A stretch of DNA of 52,726 nt from Acidobacteriota bacterium (GCA_003222895.1 QHXI01000055.1:1-52726); one strand, 5' to 3'; shown: positions 8,725 to 17,265, counted from the stretch's first letter. Notes: generated by a model from the letters alone, not told the origin. Numbers and translations are program-made.

Positions 8725-10236
8725 ATGAAAGAGTGTCCAACCTGTCGCTGTTGTTTCCCTGACGACGTCAACAACTGTCCCGACCATGGAGTCGAGATGG
8801 CGATGTCTATCAGCGGCGAGCCGATCCTCGACGGCCGTTATCAACTCGAGAAACGGCTGGGCCAGGGCGGCATGGGCGTCGTTTACAAAGCGCGTCATAT
8901 TTTTTTGAAAACCGCGCACGCGATCAAGATCATCCTTCCCGATCTCGTCGGTAACGATCCGAATCTCGTCACGCGTTTTCGCCAGGAAGCTCTCGCGGCC
9001 GCGGCAATTCGTCATCAGAACATCATTGCCGTAACTGACTTCGGAGTCGTGCGCGGCACGATGCCTTTTCTCGTCATGGAGTTCGTGCAAGGGAAATCTT
9101 TGCAGGACATCATGGCTGAAGAAGGCGCGATGTCGCCCGTGCGCGCGTTCGAATTGATGCAACCAATTTGCGCGGGCATCGCTGCCGCGCATCGACAGGG
9201 AATCGTGCATCGCGATCTGAAGCCGCTGAACGTGATGATCTGCGACGAGCTGCCGGTAGCGGAAGCAGTGAAGATTCTCGACTTCGGTTTAGCGAAAATT
9301 AAGTCGGGAGAACTGCTCGGATCGTTCATCGCTGCGCAAACGACCGGTTTGATGGGCTCGCCTTTTTACATGGCGCCGGAACAATGGTCTGACGAACCAC
9401 CCGACGCGCGCGCGGACGTTTACAGTCTCGGCGTAATGCTTTTTCAGATGCTTTGCGGCGAAGTGCCGTTCAAAGGCAGTTCGATTCCGTCGATCATGAA
9501 AAAGCACTTGACCTCAGACGTTCCTTCGTTCGCGTCCAAAGGCATTGAAGTTCCGCCGCAGATCGAAGCGGTGGTGCGGCACGCGCTCGAGAAAGAGGCG
9601 CATCATCGCACGCCCTCGGCCGACGAGTTCGCCAAAGAACTGCGCGAAGCGATGTCGCTGGCCAGCGCGAGGCTGAAGCGAACCGCCGACAGCGCCGCCA
9701 TCGATCCTTCGAAAACGATCGTTGGGCCGGCGCCCGCGCACGAAACTGTTCCGCCCACGGGCACAACGACCGCGTTCGATCCGAATGCCGGCACGATCAG
9801 CGCTGCGTCTTTGGACGAAGAAGCGCAAAAGACTTTGTTCGCGCAGCGCGAACTGGCGCGTGAAGCCGCGGCGAAAAAGAAATTGGCCGCAGAGGATGAG
9901 CAGAAGCGCCAGACTGAAGAACAAAAGAAACAGCAAGAGGAAGCTGCGCGTGAGAAAGAGCGCAAGCAACTAGAAGAGATCGTCGCGGCGCAAACAAAAG
10001 TGCGTGATCACCGGCGGCGACAGTTTGACCGGAAGCGCTGCGCAAACTTTCCCGCGAGTCGACGTCGCGCTGACTCGAAAAAAGAAGTCAGCACTCCCAA
10101 TCGTTTTGGTGATCGTGTTGGTTGTGCTGGTCGGAGGTGGTGTTGGCGGTTACTTCATTTTGAAAGGACTCAAGCCTTCGCCGGTTGGCCCAACGAAGCC
10201 GCCCGTCGATTCAAAGGATGCTCCGATCAAGGCTGA
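8725..10236 (+). CDS. Ser/Thr protein kinase, N-terminal part of a frameshifted kinase-FGE protein
   Basis: Starts with a zinc-ribbon-like CPTCRCCFPDDVNNCPDHG, then a PknB-type kinase domain (about residues 33-300) with GQGGMGVVY glycine loop, AIKII lysine, HRDLKPLNV catalytic loop, DFGLAK and GSPFYMAPEQW activation segment, all intact. A linker and a charged Lys/Glu-rich coiled coil (residues about 370-425) follow. After the A4 run at 9996-9999 the reading frame becomes Arg/Trp-rich nonsense, while the expected continuation (membrane segment and sulfatase-modifying-like domain) is in the next frame from about 10001. True kinase sequence therefore ends near residue 425. The cause is one extra base, either a real mutation, a sequencing or assembly error, or a +1 shift. 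Confidence 0.85.
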   Translation: MKECPTCRCCFPDDVNNCPDHGVEMAMSISGEPILDGRYQLEKRLGQGGMGVVYKARHIFLKTAHAIKIILPDLVGNDPNLVTRFRQEALAAAAIRHQNIIAVTDFGVVRGTMPFLVMEFVQGKSLQDIMAEEGAMSPVRAFELMQPICAGIAAAHRQGIVHRDLKPLNVMICDELPVAEAVKILDFGLAKIKSGELLGSFIAAQTTGLMGSPFYMAPEQWSDEPPDARADVYSLGVMLFQMLCGEVPFKGSSIPSIMKKHLTSDVPSFASKGIEVPPQIEAVVRHALEKEAHHRTPSADEFAKELREAMSLASARLKRTADSAAIDPSKTIVGPAPAHETVPPTGTTTAFDPNAGTISAASLDEEAQKTLFAQRELAREAAAKKKLAAEDEQKRQTEEQKKQQEEAAREKERKQLEEIVAAQTKVRDHRRRQFDRKRCANFPASRRRADSKKEVSTPNRFGDRVGCAGRRWCWRLLHFERTQAFAGWPNEAARRFKGCSDQG

Positions 10237-10966
10237 CCTGGTTGCAGTTGCGGGTGGGAAGTTTCAGATGGGTCGAAGTGATGGTCCACCCACCGAAGTG
10301 CCGGCTCACGCGGTTACGGTTGGCAACTTTGAAATGGACAAAACTGAAGTAACGAATGCAGCGTATGCGCAGTTCGTGCTGCAAACGAACCACGCTCCGC
10401 CGGAACAGTGGGGAAGTGTCAGGCCTCCGGTTGGTCAGGAGCTGCAGCCAGTCTCGAATATCTCTTACGACGATGCAGTCGCGTTCGCCGAATGGCGTTC
10501 CAAGCGCGATGGAGTGACCTATCGTCTCCCGACTGAAGAGGAGTGGGAATACGCCGCCCGCAATGGTGAAAAAGATAATGTGTACCCATGGGGCAATACC
10601 TGGGAGTCAGGTCGTGCTGCTATCCAGGAAGCTGGCGTAGGAGCACCTCAGGCCGTCGGTACATATCCTCAGGGAATGAATAGTTGGGGCGTACTCGATC
10701 TTGTTGGCAACGTTTGGGAATGGACCTCTTCAAAGGCGTCGCTCTATGGTGGCGATCCGGACAAGCGTCTGGCCCAACAAAAGGACTGGATCGTAATCCG
10801 TGGTGGTTGCTACGCCAGTTCGATTAAGGGCGCATTTCCTCCCGGCCCAGTAAGCGCGACGATCCGAACCTGGGTCGCGCCAAATTTCAAGAACCCGTTT
10901 TTAGGATTTCGGTTGGTCAAAGCGAGTTCTAATCCCGCCGGTGCTTCGCAGAACCCCGGTCAATAA
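10004..10966 (+). CDS. Membrane anchor plus formylglycine-generating-enzyme-like domain, C-terminal part of the frameshifted kinase
   Basis: Open from a GTG but probably the continuation of the kinase at 8725 rather than an independent gene. It begins with a linker, basic RKKK, one transmembrane helix (ALPIVLVIVLVVLVGGGVGG) and then a complete FGE-sulfatase (SUMF1/EgtB/PvdO) fold: GGKFQMG, FEMDKTEVTNAAYAQFV, YRLPTEEEWEYAARNG, YPWGN, GVLDLVGNVWEWT, VIRGGCY and FLGFRLVK. Such domains are found in formylglycine-generating enzymes but also in non-enzymatic signalling proteins; here the domain would face outside the cell with the kinase inside. The last 38 bases overlap the convergent lpxB gene. 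Confidence 0.8.
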   Translation: MITGGDSLTGSAAQTFPRVDVALTRKKKSALPIVLVIVLVVLVGGGVGGYFILKGLKPSPVGPTKPPVDSKDAPIKADLVAVAGGKFQMGRSDGPPTEVPAHAVTVGNFEMDKTEVTNAAYAQFVLQTNHAPPEQWGSVRPPVGQELQPVSNISYDDAVAFAEWRSKRDGVTYRLPTEEEWEYAARNGEKDNVYPWGNTWESGRAAIQEAGVGAPQAVGTYPQGMNSWGVLDLVGNVWEWTSSKASLYGGDPDKRLAQQKDWIVIRGGCYASSIKGAFPPGPVSATIRTWVAPNFKNPFLGFRLVKASSNPAGASQNPGQ

Positions 10967-12113
10967 ATCTCATTACAGCCTGCGCCGCGCGCATTGATGC
11001 ACCTGGCTCGCCAAGTTTTTTCATCACTTCAGCCAACTCTGATCGCATTTGAAGTTTGCGTTGCGGCTCGAGGAGCGAAAGAAGTTCTTTCGACAGAGTT
11101 TCACCAGTAAACTGATCCTGAATCAATTCAGTCGCCAGCCGACGCTGCGCGATCAAATTCACCAGGCCGAAATGCTCGGTCGTAATCAAACTTCCGAGCG
11201 TGTGCCAGTTCAGAGCTGATTCTTTGTAGACGATCACAAGCGGCGTTCCGAGCAGAGCAGCTTCCAAAGTTGCGGTACCGCTGGCGACCGCGGCGGCGTC
11301 GGCCGCGGCGAGGGCTTCGCGCGTATCGTGATGAATGATTCGCAGCGAATCTTTCAGTTTTCCGAGATGATCGGCCGCAATGGCTTTCGCTTCTTCGATC
11401 TTTCGATTGGGCGCAGTGACAATGACGAATTGAACCTCGGCGCGACGCTCGGCGATTAGCGAAGCCGCATCCAGCAACGGCGGCAGGATGCGAACTAATT
11501 CCTTGTGGCGGCTGCCGGGGAGCAGGGCAATGATCGGCTTTGTCGGATCGAGATCGTGGCGGCGGCAAAACTCCGCGCGGTTATAGCGCTCGCGAACCTC
11601 GCCAGTGAGCGGATGGCCCACGTACTCAACATGAGTCATGCCCCGCGCCGCGTACCAATCTTTCTCAAACGGAAGAATCGACAGCAACAGATCGACGTCG
11701 CGTTCAATGTTGCGCGAGCGATACGAACGCCATGCCCAGAGTTGCGGACTGATGTAGTAGATGACCCTAAAGCCGCGACGATGCAGCCAGCGCGCCAGTC
11801 GCAAATTGAAGTCGGGCCAGTCGACGAGAATTACTGCGTCAGGTTTTCTTTCGTTCGCTGCTGCCTTCAAATCGCCGAGGGCGCGCCAGAATTTCGGCAG
11901 CGCGCGGCCAATTTCCCAGAGGCCGAGAATCGCCAACTCGTCCGCGTTGACGATGGAATCGACACCCGACGTGCGCATCTGTGCTCCGGTTGAGCCGAAA
12001 AAATCAAACTGAATTTGCGGCGCAACTTCGCGCAGCGCACCAACCAACGACGCTGCATGAGCGTCGCCCGAAGGCTCGCCCGAAACTATCATGATGCGTA
12101 GTGATGATGTCAT
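10929..12113 (-). CDS. lpxB: Lipid-A-disaccharide synthase
   Basis: GT19 glycosyltransferase, about 394 residues from MTSSLRIMIVSGEPSGD, joining UDP-2,3-diacylglucosamine to lipid X in lipid A synthesis, so the cell should have an outer membrane with lipid A. Typical blocks are present: SGEPSGDAHAASLVGAL, VDWPDFNLRLA, YYISPQLWAWR, YVGHPL, LLPGSRHKE and ASGTATLEAALLGTPLVIVY. The upstream in-frame ATG at 12155 would add 14 residues not typical of the family. No other lpx gene is adjacent. Confidence 0.95.
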   Translation of the reverse strand: MTSSLRIMIVSGEPSGDAHAASLVGALREVAPQIQFDFFGSTGAQMRTSGVDSIVNADELAILGLWEIGRALPKFWRALGDLKAAANERKPDAVILVDWPDFNLRLARWLHRRGFRVIYYISPQLWAWRSYRSRNIERDVDLLLSILPFEKDWYAARGMTHVEYVGHPLTGEVRERYNRAEFCRRHDLDPTKPIIALLPGSRHKELVRILPPLLDAASLIAERRAEVQFVIVTAPNRKIEEAKAIAADHLGKLKDSLRIIHHDTREALAAADAAAVASGTATLEAALLGTPLVIVYKESALNWHTLGSLITTEHFGLVNLIAQRRLATELIQDQFTGETLSKELLSLLEPQRKLQMRSELAEVMKKLGEPGASMRAAQAVMRFIDRGSAKHRRD

Positions 12114-12209
12114 TTCCTCACCGCCAATTGCGTCCGAGAGAGTACGCTGTGACAACGACTAGTTCAACCGCTTCAAGCTGATAACCCGAACAGTTTGAGC
12201 AATAAGTTC

Positions 12210-12237
12210 TTGACACGTGCGCCGCTGTACATATGAT
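12210..12237 (+). promoter_or_regulatory. Sigma70-type promoter for the CDP-alcohol phosphatidyltransferase gene
   Basis: TTGACA, 16-base spacer, TATGAT, ending about 34 bases before the ATG at 12272. It lies in the gap between divergent lpxB and this gene. Confidence 0.55.
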
Positions 12238-12271
12238 CGTATACTTGGCTTTCGCGCATTCGTTCTAATTA

Positions 12272-12985
12272 ATGTTTGGAGCAAGCATAGGCCGGGCCGG
12301 TCAGCGAATCATCGATGAGATGGTGCGCTGGTTGGCACGCGGGCACATTAACCCGAATATCCTGACGTCTGTCGGGGTCGCGATTAACGTTGGTTCGGGT
12401 CTGCTATTTGGCTTCGGCAGATTTTTCTGGGCCGGCATCGTCCTGATCATCGCGAATCTATTCGATATGCTCGACGGACAGGTCGCGCGGCTGTCTGGCC
12501 GAGTGACGAGCTACGGCGGCTTTCTTGATTCATCACTGGATCGATTGTCCGACATGGTCGTGTTCGTCGGCTTGATGGTTTTTTACGCGCGCGCTACTCC
12601 TGATCATTCGACGCTTAATGTATTTCTGGCCGGCGCAGGATTGATGGGCTCAGTGATGGTGAGTTATGCGAGCGCCCGCGCCGAAAGCATGATTCCGAAA
12701 TGCGACGTCGGGTTTCTGCGACGGCCTGAGCGCGTCGTGCTCTTCATCATTGGCGCCTTGTCGACTGTGCCCGGCTCGAACAACTTTTTTGCCAATCGCA
12801 TGCCGGCCGTGCTTTGGGTTTTGGCGATCGGATCTTATTGGACCTTTGCGCACCGCATGTATCACACGTGGACCGAAGTCAATAAGAGTGAAGCGAAAGA
12901 AAGGTTGGCGAACGCTGATTTGGAAGCGGCGGCTCAGCCGCCAGACGTGCGGCGCGAGCCGACTCTAGCGCACAAAACCGGCTGA
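12272..12985 (+). CDS. CDP-alcohol phosphatidyltransferase family membrane protein
   Basis: 237 residues with multiple hydrophobic helices and the complete CDP-alcohol phosphotransferase signature D-x2-DG-x2-AR-x8-G-x3-D-x3-D, seen as DMLDGQVARLSGRVTSYGG followed by FLDSSLDR. The family transfers a phosphatidyl or similar group from a CDP-lipid to an alcohol such as glycerol phosphate or inositol phosphate; the alcohol cannot be told from sequence. Its hydrophilic C-terminal tail (about 30 residues) is probably cytoplasmic. A good promoter lies just upstream. Confidence 0.85.
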   Translation: MFGASIGRAGQRIIDEMVRWLARGHINPNILTSVGVAINVGSGLLFGFGRFFWAGIVLIIANLFDMLDGQVARLSGRVTSYGGFLDSSLDRLSDMVVFVGLMVFYARATPDHSTLNVFLAGAGLMGSVMVSYASARAESMIPKCDVGFLRRPERVVLFIIGALSTVPGSNNFFANRMPAVLWVLAIGSYWTFAHRMYHTWTEVNKSEAKERLANADLEAAAQPPDVRREPTLAHKTG

Positions 12986-13030
12986 ATCTTATGGCGCACG
13001 AAATCGCGAAATTTGGCTGCTGGAAATCCC

Positions 13031-13060
13031 TTGACTAAGTGCCCTGCTGAGTTCTAATTT
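13031..13060 (+). promoter_or_regulatory. Possible sigma70-type promoter
   Basis: TTGACT, 18-base spacer, TAATTT, about 37 bases before the start of the zinc-ribbon membrane protein gene. Confidence 0.4.
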
Positions 13061-13096
13061 AGTTCCGCTTTTCCACTTTTCCTGAGGTAACTTTAT

Positions 13097-13996
13097 TTGA
13101 TTCTCTGCCCTTCATGCGGCTCGAACGTTGAAGGCGATCTGCGCCTCGGCTGCTCGTCGTGTGGCGCGCGGGCCGTTGGCCCGCCACTCGCCAAAGCCGA
13201 GTACGAACTGCCGTCGTTTGGCCGCGCGAGTTTCGCGTTTGCTTCCGGCGTCGCAATGTTGGCCACATTTCTGGGTCTGCTGATTGCGGTGCTGGTCGAA
13301 AACAAATCAATCAGGCCGGGCTTTTGGACAATCGTCAGCGCCGGTGAGGCAGTGGCGTGGCGAGTAAAGTGGGCGGCCATACCCATAGTCGTTGCGGTGC
13401 TTATCGCCAGCGCGAAATTGACGCGCAGCATTAAACAAAATCCTTCCAGTCACATTGGCTTACGAGCGGCACGCGTCGGACTTTCATCGGCGGTGGCGGT
13501 CGCAGTGCTAATCGCTACGCTGATTGGCATCACGATTCCGGTGAGACTAGAGCGAAGGGAATGGGGAATTGAAGCTGCGGCTTATGCTCGTGGCCATACT
13601 ATTCATCGAGCGCTGCTGGAGTATCGCGAACTGCACGGAACCTATCCAACTGATCCGGACAAGTACATCGAGGCGTTGAGCGCGCTTCCCGATTCGGACG
13701 GTTCGATCGCAGAGGCGTTGCGCTATGTGGATCCGGCCGGTTATCAAGCCACTGCGCAATTGGCGGCCGCGTCAACCAAGAAAAAGCCTATGGTTCCGCG
13801 TGGCACAGCCTTTCGCGACTCAACTGATACCGCCCTGACTGAACCTACGGGCGTGTCGTTCACGAATTACGAACTGCGCCTGCCGAGCGAGCATCGCCTG
13901 TTCGCATCTGACGAAGATTTCATTTTGCGCGATGGCGTCGTCATGAAAGCCTCTGACGCGAACGCAAATCCATCGGCTTTGTCGCGCAAGCCTTAA
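13097..13996 (+). CDS. Zinc-ribbon membrane protein of unknown function
   Basis: 299 residues from a TTG start preceded by GAGGTAA. The N-terminus is a zinc ribbon (CPSCGSNVEG ... CSSCGARA). Three hydrophobic helices follow (about residues 47-67, 95-112, 130-150), then a soluble C-terminal region of about 150 residues beginning with RREWGIEAAAYARGHTIHRA and containing YRELHGTYPTDPDKY. The helix followed by an H-x-ALLEYRELHGTYP segment resembles the post-helix region of pseudopilins and type II secretion-like proteins, but there is no prepilin cleavage site. No family assignment is made. Confidence 0.6.
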   Translation: MILCPSCGSNVEGDLRLGCSSCGARAVGPPLAKAEYELPSFGRASFAFASGVAMLATFLGLLIAVLVENKSIRPGFWTIVSAGEAVAWRVKWAAIPIVVAVLIASAKLTRSIKQNPSSHIGLRAARVGLSSAVAVAVLIATLIGITIPVRLERREWGIEAAAYARGHTIHRALLEYRELHGTYPTDPDKYIEALSALPDSDGSIAEALRYVDPAGYQATAQLAAASTKKKPMVPRGTAFRDSTDTALTEPTGVSFTNYELRLPSEHRLFASDEDFILRDGVVMKASDANANPSALSRKP

Positions 13997-14002
13997 CACA
14001 TC

Positions 14003-14290
14003 ATGTCCTTCCTGGGCTGGTTTCGACGGAACAAAGTCGATCCGGAGATCGCGCGCCGCGCTATGCTCCTTCAAAGGGGTCGAATCGGCGAAGCAACGAT
14101 CCTGGATACTGACGTGGATCCTGAAGGTCACGAGATACTTTCGTACTGCTACACGGTTGGCGGAGTTGATTACGAAACGGTGCAACGCCTGAATGAGGAG
14201 CAGCTAAGTCGCAAGGATAATTATCTCCCTGGTTCGAGAGTCGATCTTCGATACGATCCGCACCGGCCGGCTAATTCAATTGTAGTTTGA
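14003..14290 (+). CDS. Small conserved-type protein, DUF3592-like fold possible
   Basis: 95 residues, ATG 7 bases after the preceding stop, so probably cotranscribed with the zinc-ribbon protein. It is soluble, with a basic start (FLGWFRRNKVDPE) and a beta-rich pattern RIGEATILDTDVDPEGHEI, YCYTVGGVDYET, LPGSRVDLRYDPHRP. The pattern of a converted textual value plus VDLRYDPxxP recalls DUF3592-like small beta proteins, at low certainty. Function unknown. Confidence 0.55.
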   Translation: MSFLGWFRRNKVDPEIARRAMLLQRGRIGEATILDTDVDPEGHEILSYCYTVGGVDYETVQRLNEEQLSRKDNYLPGSRVDLRYDPHRPANSIVV

Positions 14291-14402
14291 TTGTCAGTTG
14301 TCATTGGTCAGTTGTCAGTCGCTTGTGGTACACATTTGGGTTGGCGCTAAGAACTAACGACTAACGACCGACAACTGACCACCGACAACTGACCACCGAC
14401 GT
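14289..14402. repeat. Iterated TTGTCAGT / ACTGACAA inverted-repeat intergenic element
   Basis: The left part reads TTGTCAGTTGTCATTGGTCA and continues with GTTGTCAGT; the right part has CGACAACTGACCAC twice plus ACTAACGAC words. The two halves are complementary and could form a long imperfect hairpin. It reaches to within one base of the carboxylase ATG, and the first half overlaps the stop of the preceding gene. Confidence 0.7.
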
Positions 14403-14403
14403 A

Positions 14404-15954
14404 ATGTTTCGCAGAATCCTAATCGCCAATCGTGGTGAGATCGCTGTGCGCATTATGCGCACATGCCGCGAAATGAACGTCTCGCCCGTCGCAGTTTTCT
14501 CGGAAGCCGACGCGCGCGCGCTGCACGTGCGCATGGCCGACGAGGCCTATTGCATCGGTCCTGCCGCTTCGACGCAGAGCTATCTCAACGTCGAAAAAAT
14601 TATCGAAGTTGCGAAGCGATCAAAGGCTGATGCGATTCATCCCGGGTACGGATTCCTGGCCGAGAACGCCGATTTTGCTCGCGCAGTGGTGTCTGCCGAT
14701 TTGGTCTTTATTGGCCCAACGCCCGCAGCGATGGAGGTGATGGGATCGAAAACCAGCGCACGTCGAGCAGCGATCGCGGCCGGCGCGCCGGTCGTTCCCG
14801 GCACGACTGAAGCTTTGAAACACTTCGACGAAGCTCGCGAGCTCGCTGCGCAGTTCGGCTATCCGATTATGTTGAAGGCCGCGGCGGGTGGCGGCGGGAA
14901 GGGTATGCGGCAAGTCAACGATGAAAGCGATCTACGTTCATCATTCGACGCCGCGCAATCGGAAGCGGCATCTGCCTTCGGCGATTCGGAAATCTATCTC
15001 GAGAAAGTTGTTGAAAAGCCGCGTCACATCGAGATTCAGGTCTTCGGCGACAACCACGGAAATTACGTTCATCTCGGTGAGCGGGAATGTTCGATTCAGC
15101 GCCGCCATCAGAAAGTAATCGAGGAATGTCCTTCGCCAATCAATGATCCGAATCTGCGCGAACGGATGGGGGCAGCCGCGATCACGATCGCGCGCACGGT
15201 TGATTATGTTGGCGCCGGCACCGTCGAGTTTCTTTTCTCAGACGTGACGCGCGAGTTTTATTTTCTCGAAATGAACACGCGTCTGCAGGTCGAGCATCCG
15301 GTGACGGAACTGGTAACTGGATTCGATCTGGTACGTGAGCAGATTAATGTGGCTGCCGGCGCGCCGCTTTCGTTTACGCAAGGCGACATTCATTGGGGCG
15401 GCCACGCGATCGAATGTCGCGTGTACGCTGAAGATCCAGAAAACAATTTCTTTCCGTCGCCGGGCACAATTAGTTTTTTACGCGTGCCGAATGGCCCCGG
15501 CATTCGCGATGACAATGGCGTGACGCAGGGTGATGAAGTTTCGATTCATTACGATCCGCTGATTTCGAAACTCGCGGCGTGGGGTCGAACGCGTGAAGAA
15601 GCAATCGATCGCCTGCGCCGAGCGCTGGACGAATACGCCGTCGGGGGAATCAAAACTACGCTGCCATTCTTTCGCGAGATCGTTTGCGACGAAGAGTTTA
15701 TCGCGGCGCATCTCGATACCGGTTTCATCCCTCGTTTCAACGAACGTCGCGTGGAGCGCCGGCATCTTGCGGGCGGTGCGCAGACTTCCAGCCGGCGACG
15801 CGACATCGCGATCATCGCCGCAGCGCTCGCTTACAACGATGCGCAAAGGTCGGCCCGAACCAGCAATCACCAGCAACCGCCGGGCAAATGGAAAATCGCT
15901 GCTCGTGCGGATGCGGTCAATCAAAGCCGATTACCATCGCCGTCTTTCGAATGA
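14404..15954 (+). CDS. accC: Biotin carboxylase subunit of an acyl-CoA carboxylase
   Basis: 516 residues of the biotin carboxylase / carbamoyl-phosphate-synthase-like ATP-grasp family. Visible: RILIANRGEIAVRIMRTCRE, HPGYGFLAENADFA, the ATP loop AAAGGGGKGMR, GERECSIQRRHQKVIEECPS, EFLFSDVTREFYFLEMNTR and LQVEHPVTELVTG. It carboxylates biotin using ATP and bicarbonate. The C-terminal extension beyond residue 450 plus the adjacent separate biotin-carrier gene resemble propionyl/methylcrotonyl-CoA carboxylase alpha subunits split in two, so the acyl substrate is uncertain. The stop overlaps the next start (ATGA). No carboxyltransferase gene is in the window. Confidence 0.92.
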   Translation: MFRRILIANRGEIAVRIMRTCREMNVSPVAVFSEADARALHVRMADEAYCIGPAASTQSYLNVEKIIEVAKRSKADAIHPGYGFLAENADFARAVVSADLVFIGPTPAAMEVMGSKTSARRAAIAAGAPVVPGTTEALKHFDEARELAAQFGYPIMLKAAAGGGGKGMRQVNDESDLRSSFDAAQSEAASAFGDSEIYLEKVVEKPRHIEIQVFGDNHGNYVHLGERECSIQRRHQKVIEECPSPINDPNLRERMGAAAITIARTVDYVGAGTVEFLFSDVTREFYFLEMNTRLQVEHPVTELVTGFDLVREQINVAAGAPLSFTQGDIHWGGHAIECRVYAEDPENNFFPSPGTISFLRVPNGPGIRDDNGVTQGDEVSIHYDPLISKLAAWGRTREEAIDRLRRALDEYAVGGIKTTLPFFREIVCDEEFIAAHLDTGFIPRFNERRVERRHLAGGAQTSSRRRDIAIIAAALAYNDAQRSARTSNHQQPPGKWKIAARADAVNQSRLPSPSFE

Positions 15955-16457
15955 AACTCCACTCCACGATTGCTGAATTCACAGCCGACGTCGAAATTCG
16001 ACGCGAGAATGGCCATGCCTTCGCGACAGTTGGCGGCGTCGAATATGAAGTGGACATCCACGAATCGGGCGATGGATCTTACTTGCTGATCTCTGACGGC
16101 AAAGTCTTCGATTGTCGAATCGAAGGCCGGGCGGAATCAGGTGAGCCAGTCGATGTCCTGGTCGGCACGAATCATTTTTCCGTTACGCTTATCGATCCAA
16201 AACGTTTGCGTGGCTCTGCCGCTGATGCGGCCCACTCAGGCGACGTTGCGCGAATTATCGCGCCGATGCCAGGCAAAGTTGTGCGAGTGCTGGTCGCGCC
16301 GGGTGATCACATCGAAGCGGGAGCGGGGATTGTAGTCATCGAAGCGATGAAGATGCAGAACGAAATGAAAGCGCCAAGAGCCGGCGTCGTAAGCGCCGTG
16401 AACGTTCGAGTCGGCGCGACCGTCAATGGCGGCGAGGTGTTGGCGGTCGTCGAGTAA
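15951..16457 (+). CDS. Biotin carboxyl carrier protein
   Basis: 168 residues, overlapping the carboxylase stop by ATGA, so translationally coupled. The C-terminal 75 residues are a biotinyl domain with the biotin-accepting lysine in VIEAMKMQNEMKAP, preceded by IIAPMPGKVVRVLV. The N-terminal part (VGGVEYEVDIHE, FSVTLIDPKR) resembles the BT/linker region of acyl-CoA carboxylase alpha subunits. It carries biotin between the carboxylase and a carboxyltransferase encoded elsewhere. Confidence 0.92.
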   Translation: MKLHSTIAEFTADVEIRRENGHAFATVGGVEYEVDIHESGDGSYLLISDGKVFDCRIEGRAESGEPVDVLVGTNHFSVTLIDPKRLRGSAADAAHSGDVARIIAPMPGKVVRVLVAPGDHIEAGAGIVVIEAMKMQNEMKAPRAGVVSAVNVRVGATVNGGEVLAVVE

Positions 16458-16517
16458 ATTGATTCATTGATCGATTGACTCATTGAATCAATGAATAAAT
16501 GAATAAATGAATCATTC
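16458..16517. repeat. Iterated GATTCATTG / CAATGAATAAATG intergenic repeat
   Basis: TTGATTCATTGATCGATTG, ACTCATTGAATCAATG, AATAAATG twice and AATCATTC: same word family as the arrays at 3882-3928 and 4343-4380. It is self-complementary and contains the ATG start of the HAD gene. Confidence 0.7.
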
Positions 16518-17223
16518 TTTAAGAATTCTTCTTTGGGATCTCGACGGCACCCTCGTGCGGGGCAAGCGCTTTGGAACTTTCAAGGATTACACCGTGCCGA
16601 TGTTGGAATCGGTGTTTGGAACCGCGGGCTCGCTGCGCGAAATGATCGTCTCCGGGATGACCGATCTGCAGATTGTCGAAGAGGCGCTTCGTTGTGACGG
16701 CATCACGCGCGAACATATCAGCGCGCGCAAAGATCAGTTGCGAGAATCGTATATCCGCGAAATGAAACATGCCGTCGGCAATGGGGCTCATGTTATCGAG
16801 GCAATCCCCGGCGCCCACCAGACTCTCGAACGTTTGCAGGAACATTCGCGATATCGATCCGCTCTGCTCACGGGTAATATCGAGCCGGCCGCACACTTCA
16901 AGGTTGAGGTGGCAGGTCTAACAAAATATTTCACTTTGCCCGGAGCGTTCGGCGACGAATCATTCGATCGTCGCGACTTGCCGGCTATCGCGGCGAAACG
17001 AATCAACGATCAGCTCGGCGCCAAACTTTCTCCGGAGCAATTTATCGTCATCGGCGACACGCCTAACGACATCGCCTGCGCGCGACACTTCGGTGCGCGG
17101 GTTGTGGCGGTCGCGACCGGGCGCGTTCATTCCGCCGATCAGTTGCGCGAATGTGAACCTGACGCCCTGCTGCCTGATTTGCTGAATGTGGAGTTGGTGA
17201 TCGAGACGCTGGATGCGTTGTAG
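16507..17223 (+). CDS. HAD-superfamily hydrolase (phosphatase)
   Basis: 238 residues. HAD motifs are all visible: motif I LLWDLDGTLVRG, motif II ALLTGNIE, the motif III lysine near IAAKRIND, and motif IV FIVIGDTPNDIACARHFGA. The overall arrangement with a helical cap between motifs I and II is that of phosphoglycolate-phosphatase/beta-phosphoglucomutase-like subfamily I proteins; the substrate cannot be assigned. Its ATG lies in the repeat array. Confidence 0.85.
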   Translation: MNHSLRILLWDLDGTLVRGKRFGTFKDYTVPMLESVFGTAGSLREMIVSGMTDLQIVEEALRCDGITREHISARKDQLRESYIREMKHAVGNGAHVIEAIPGAHQTLERLQEHSRYRSALLTGNIEPAAHFKVEVAGLTKYFTLPGAFGDESFDRRDLPAIAAKRINDQLGAKLSPEQFIVIGDTPNDIACARHFGARVVAVATGRVHSADQLRECEPDALLPDLLNVELVIETLDAL

Positions 17224-17235
17224 GGTCGGTCGGGT

Positions 17236-17265
17236 TTGAAGTTCCGCCACGCTGCAGCATAATAA
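17236..17265 (+). promoter_or_regulatory. Possible promoter for the thioredoxin-like selenoprotein gene
   Basis: TTGAAG, 18-base spacer, TAATAA, 43 bases before the ATG at 17309. Confidence 0.4.

Noticed and set aside
9991-10004. Programmed -1 frameshift signal in the kinase gene
   Set aside because: The shift needed is +1 and no XXXYYYZ heptamer in the right phase or downstream pseudoknot is evident; a one-base indel is simpler.
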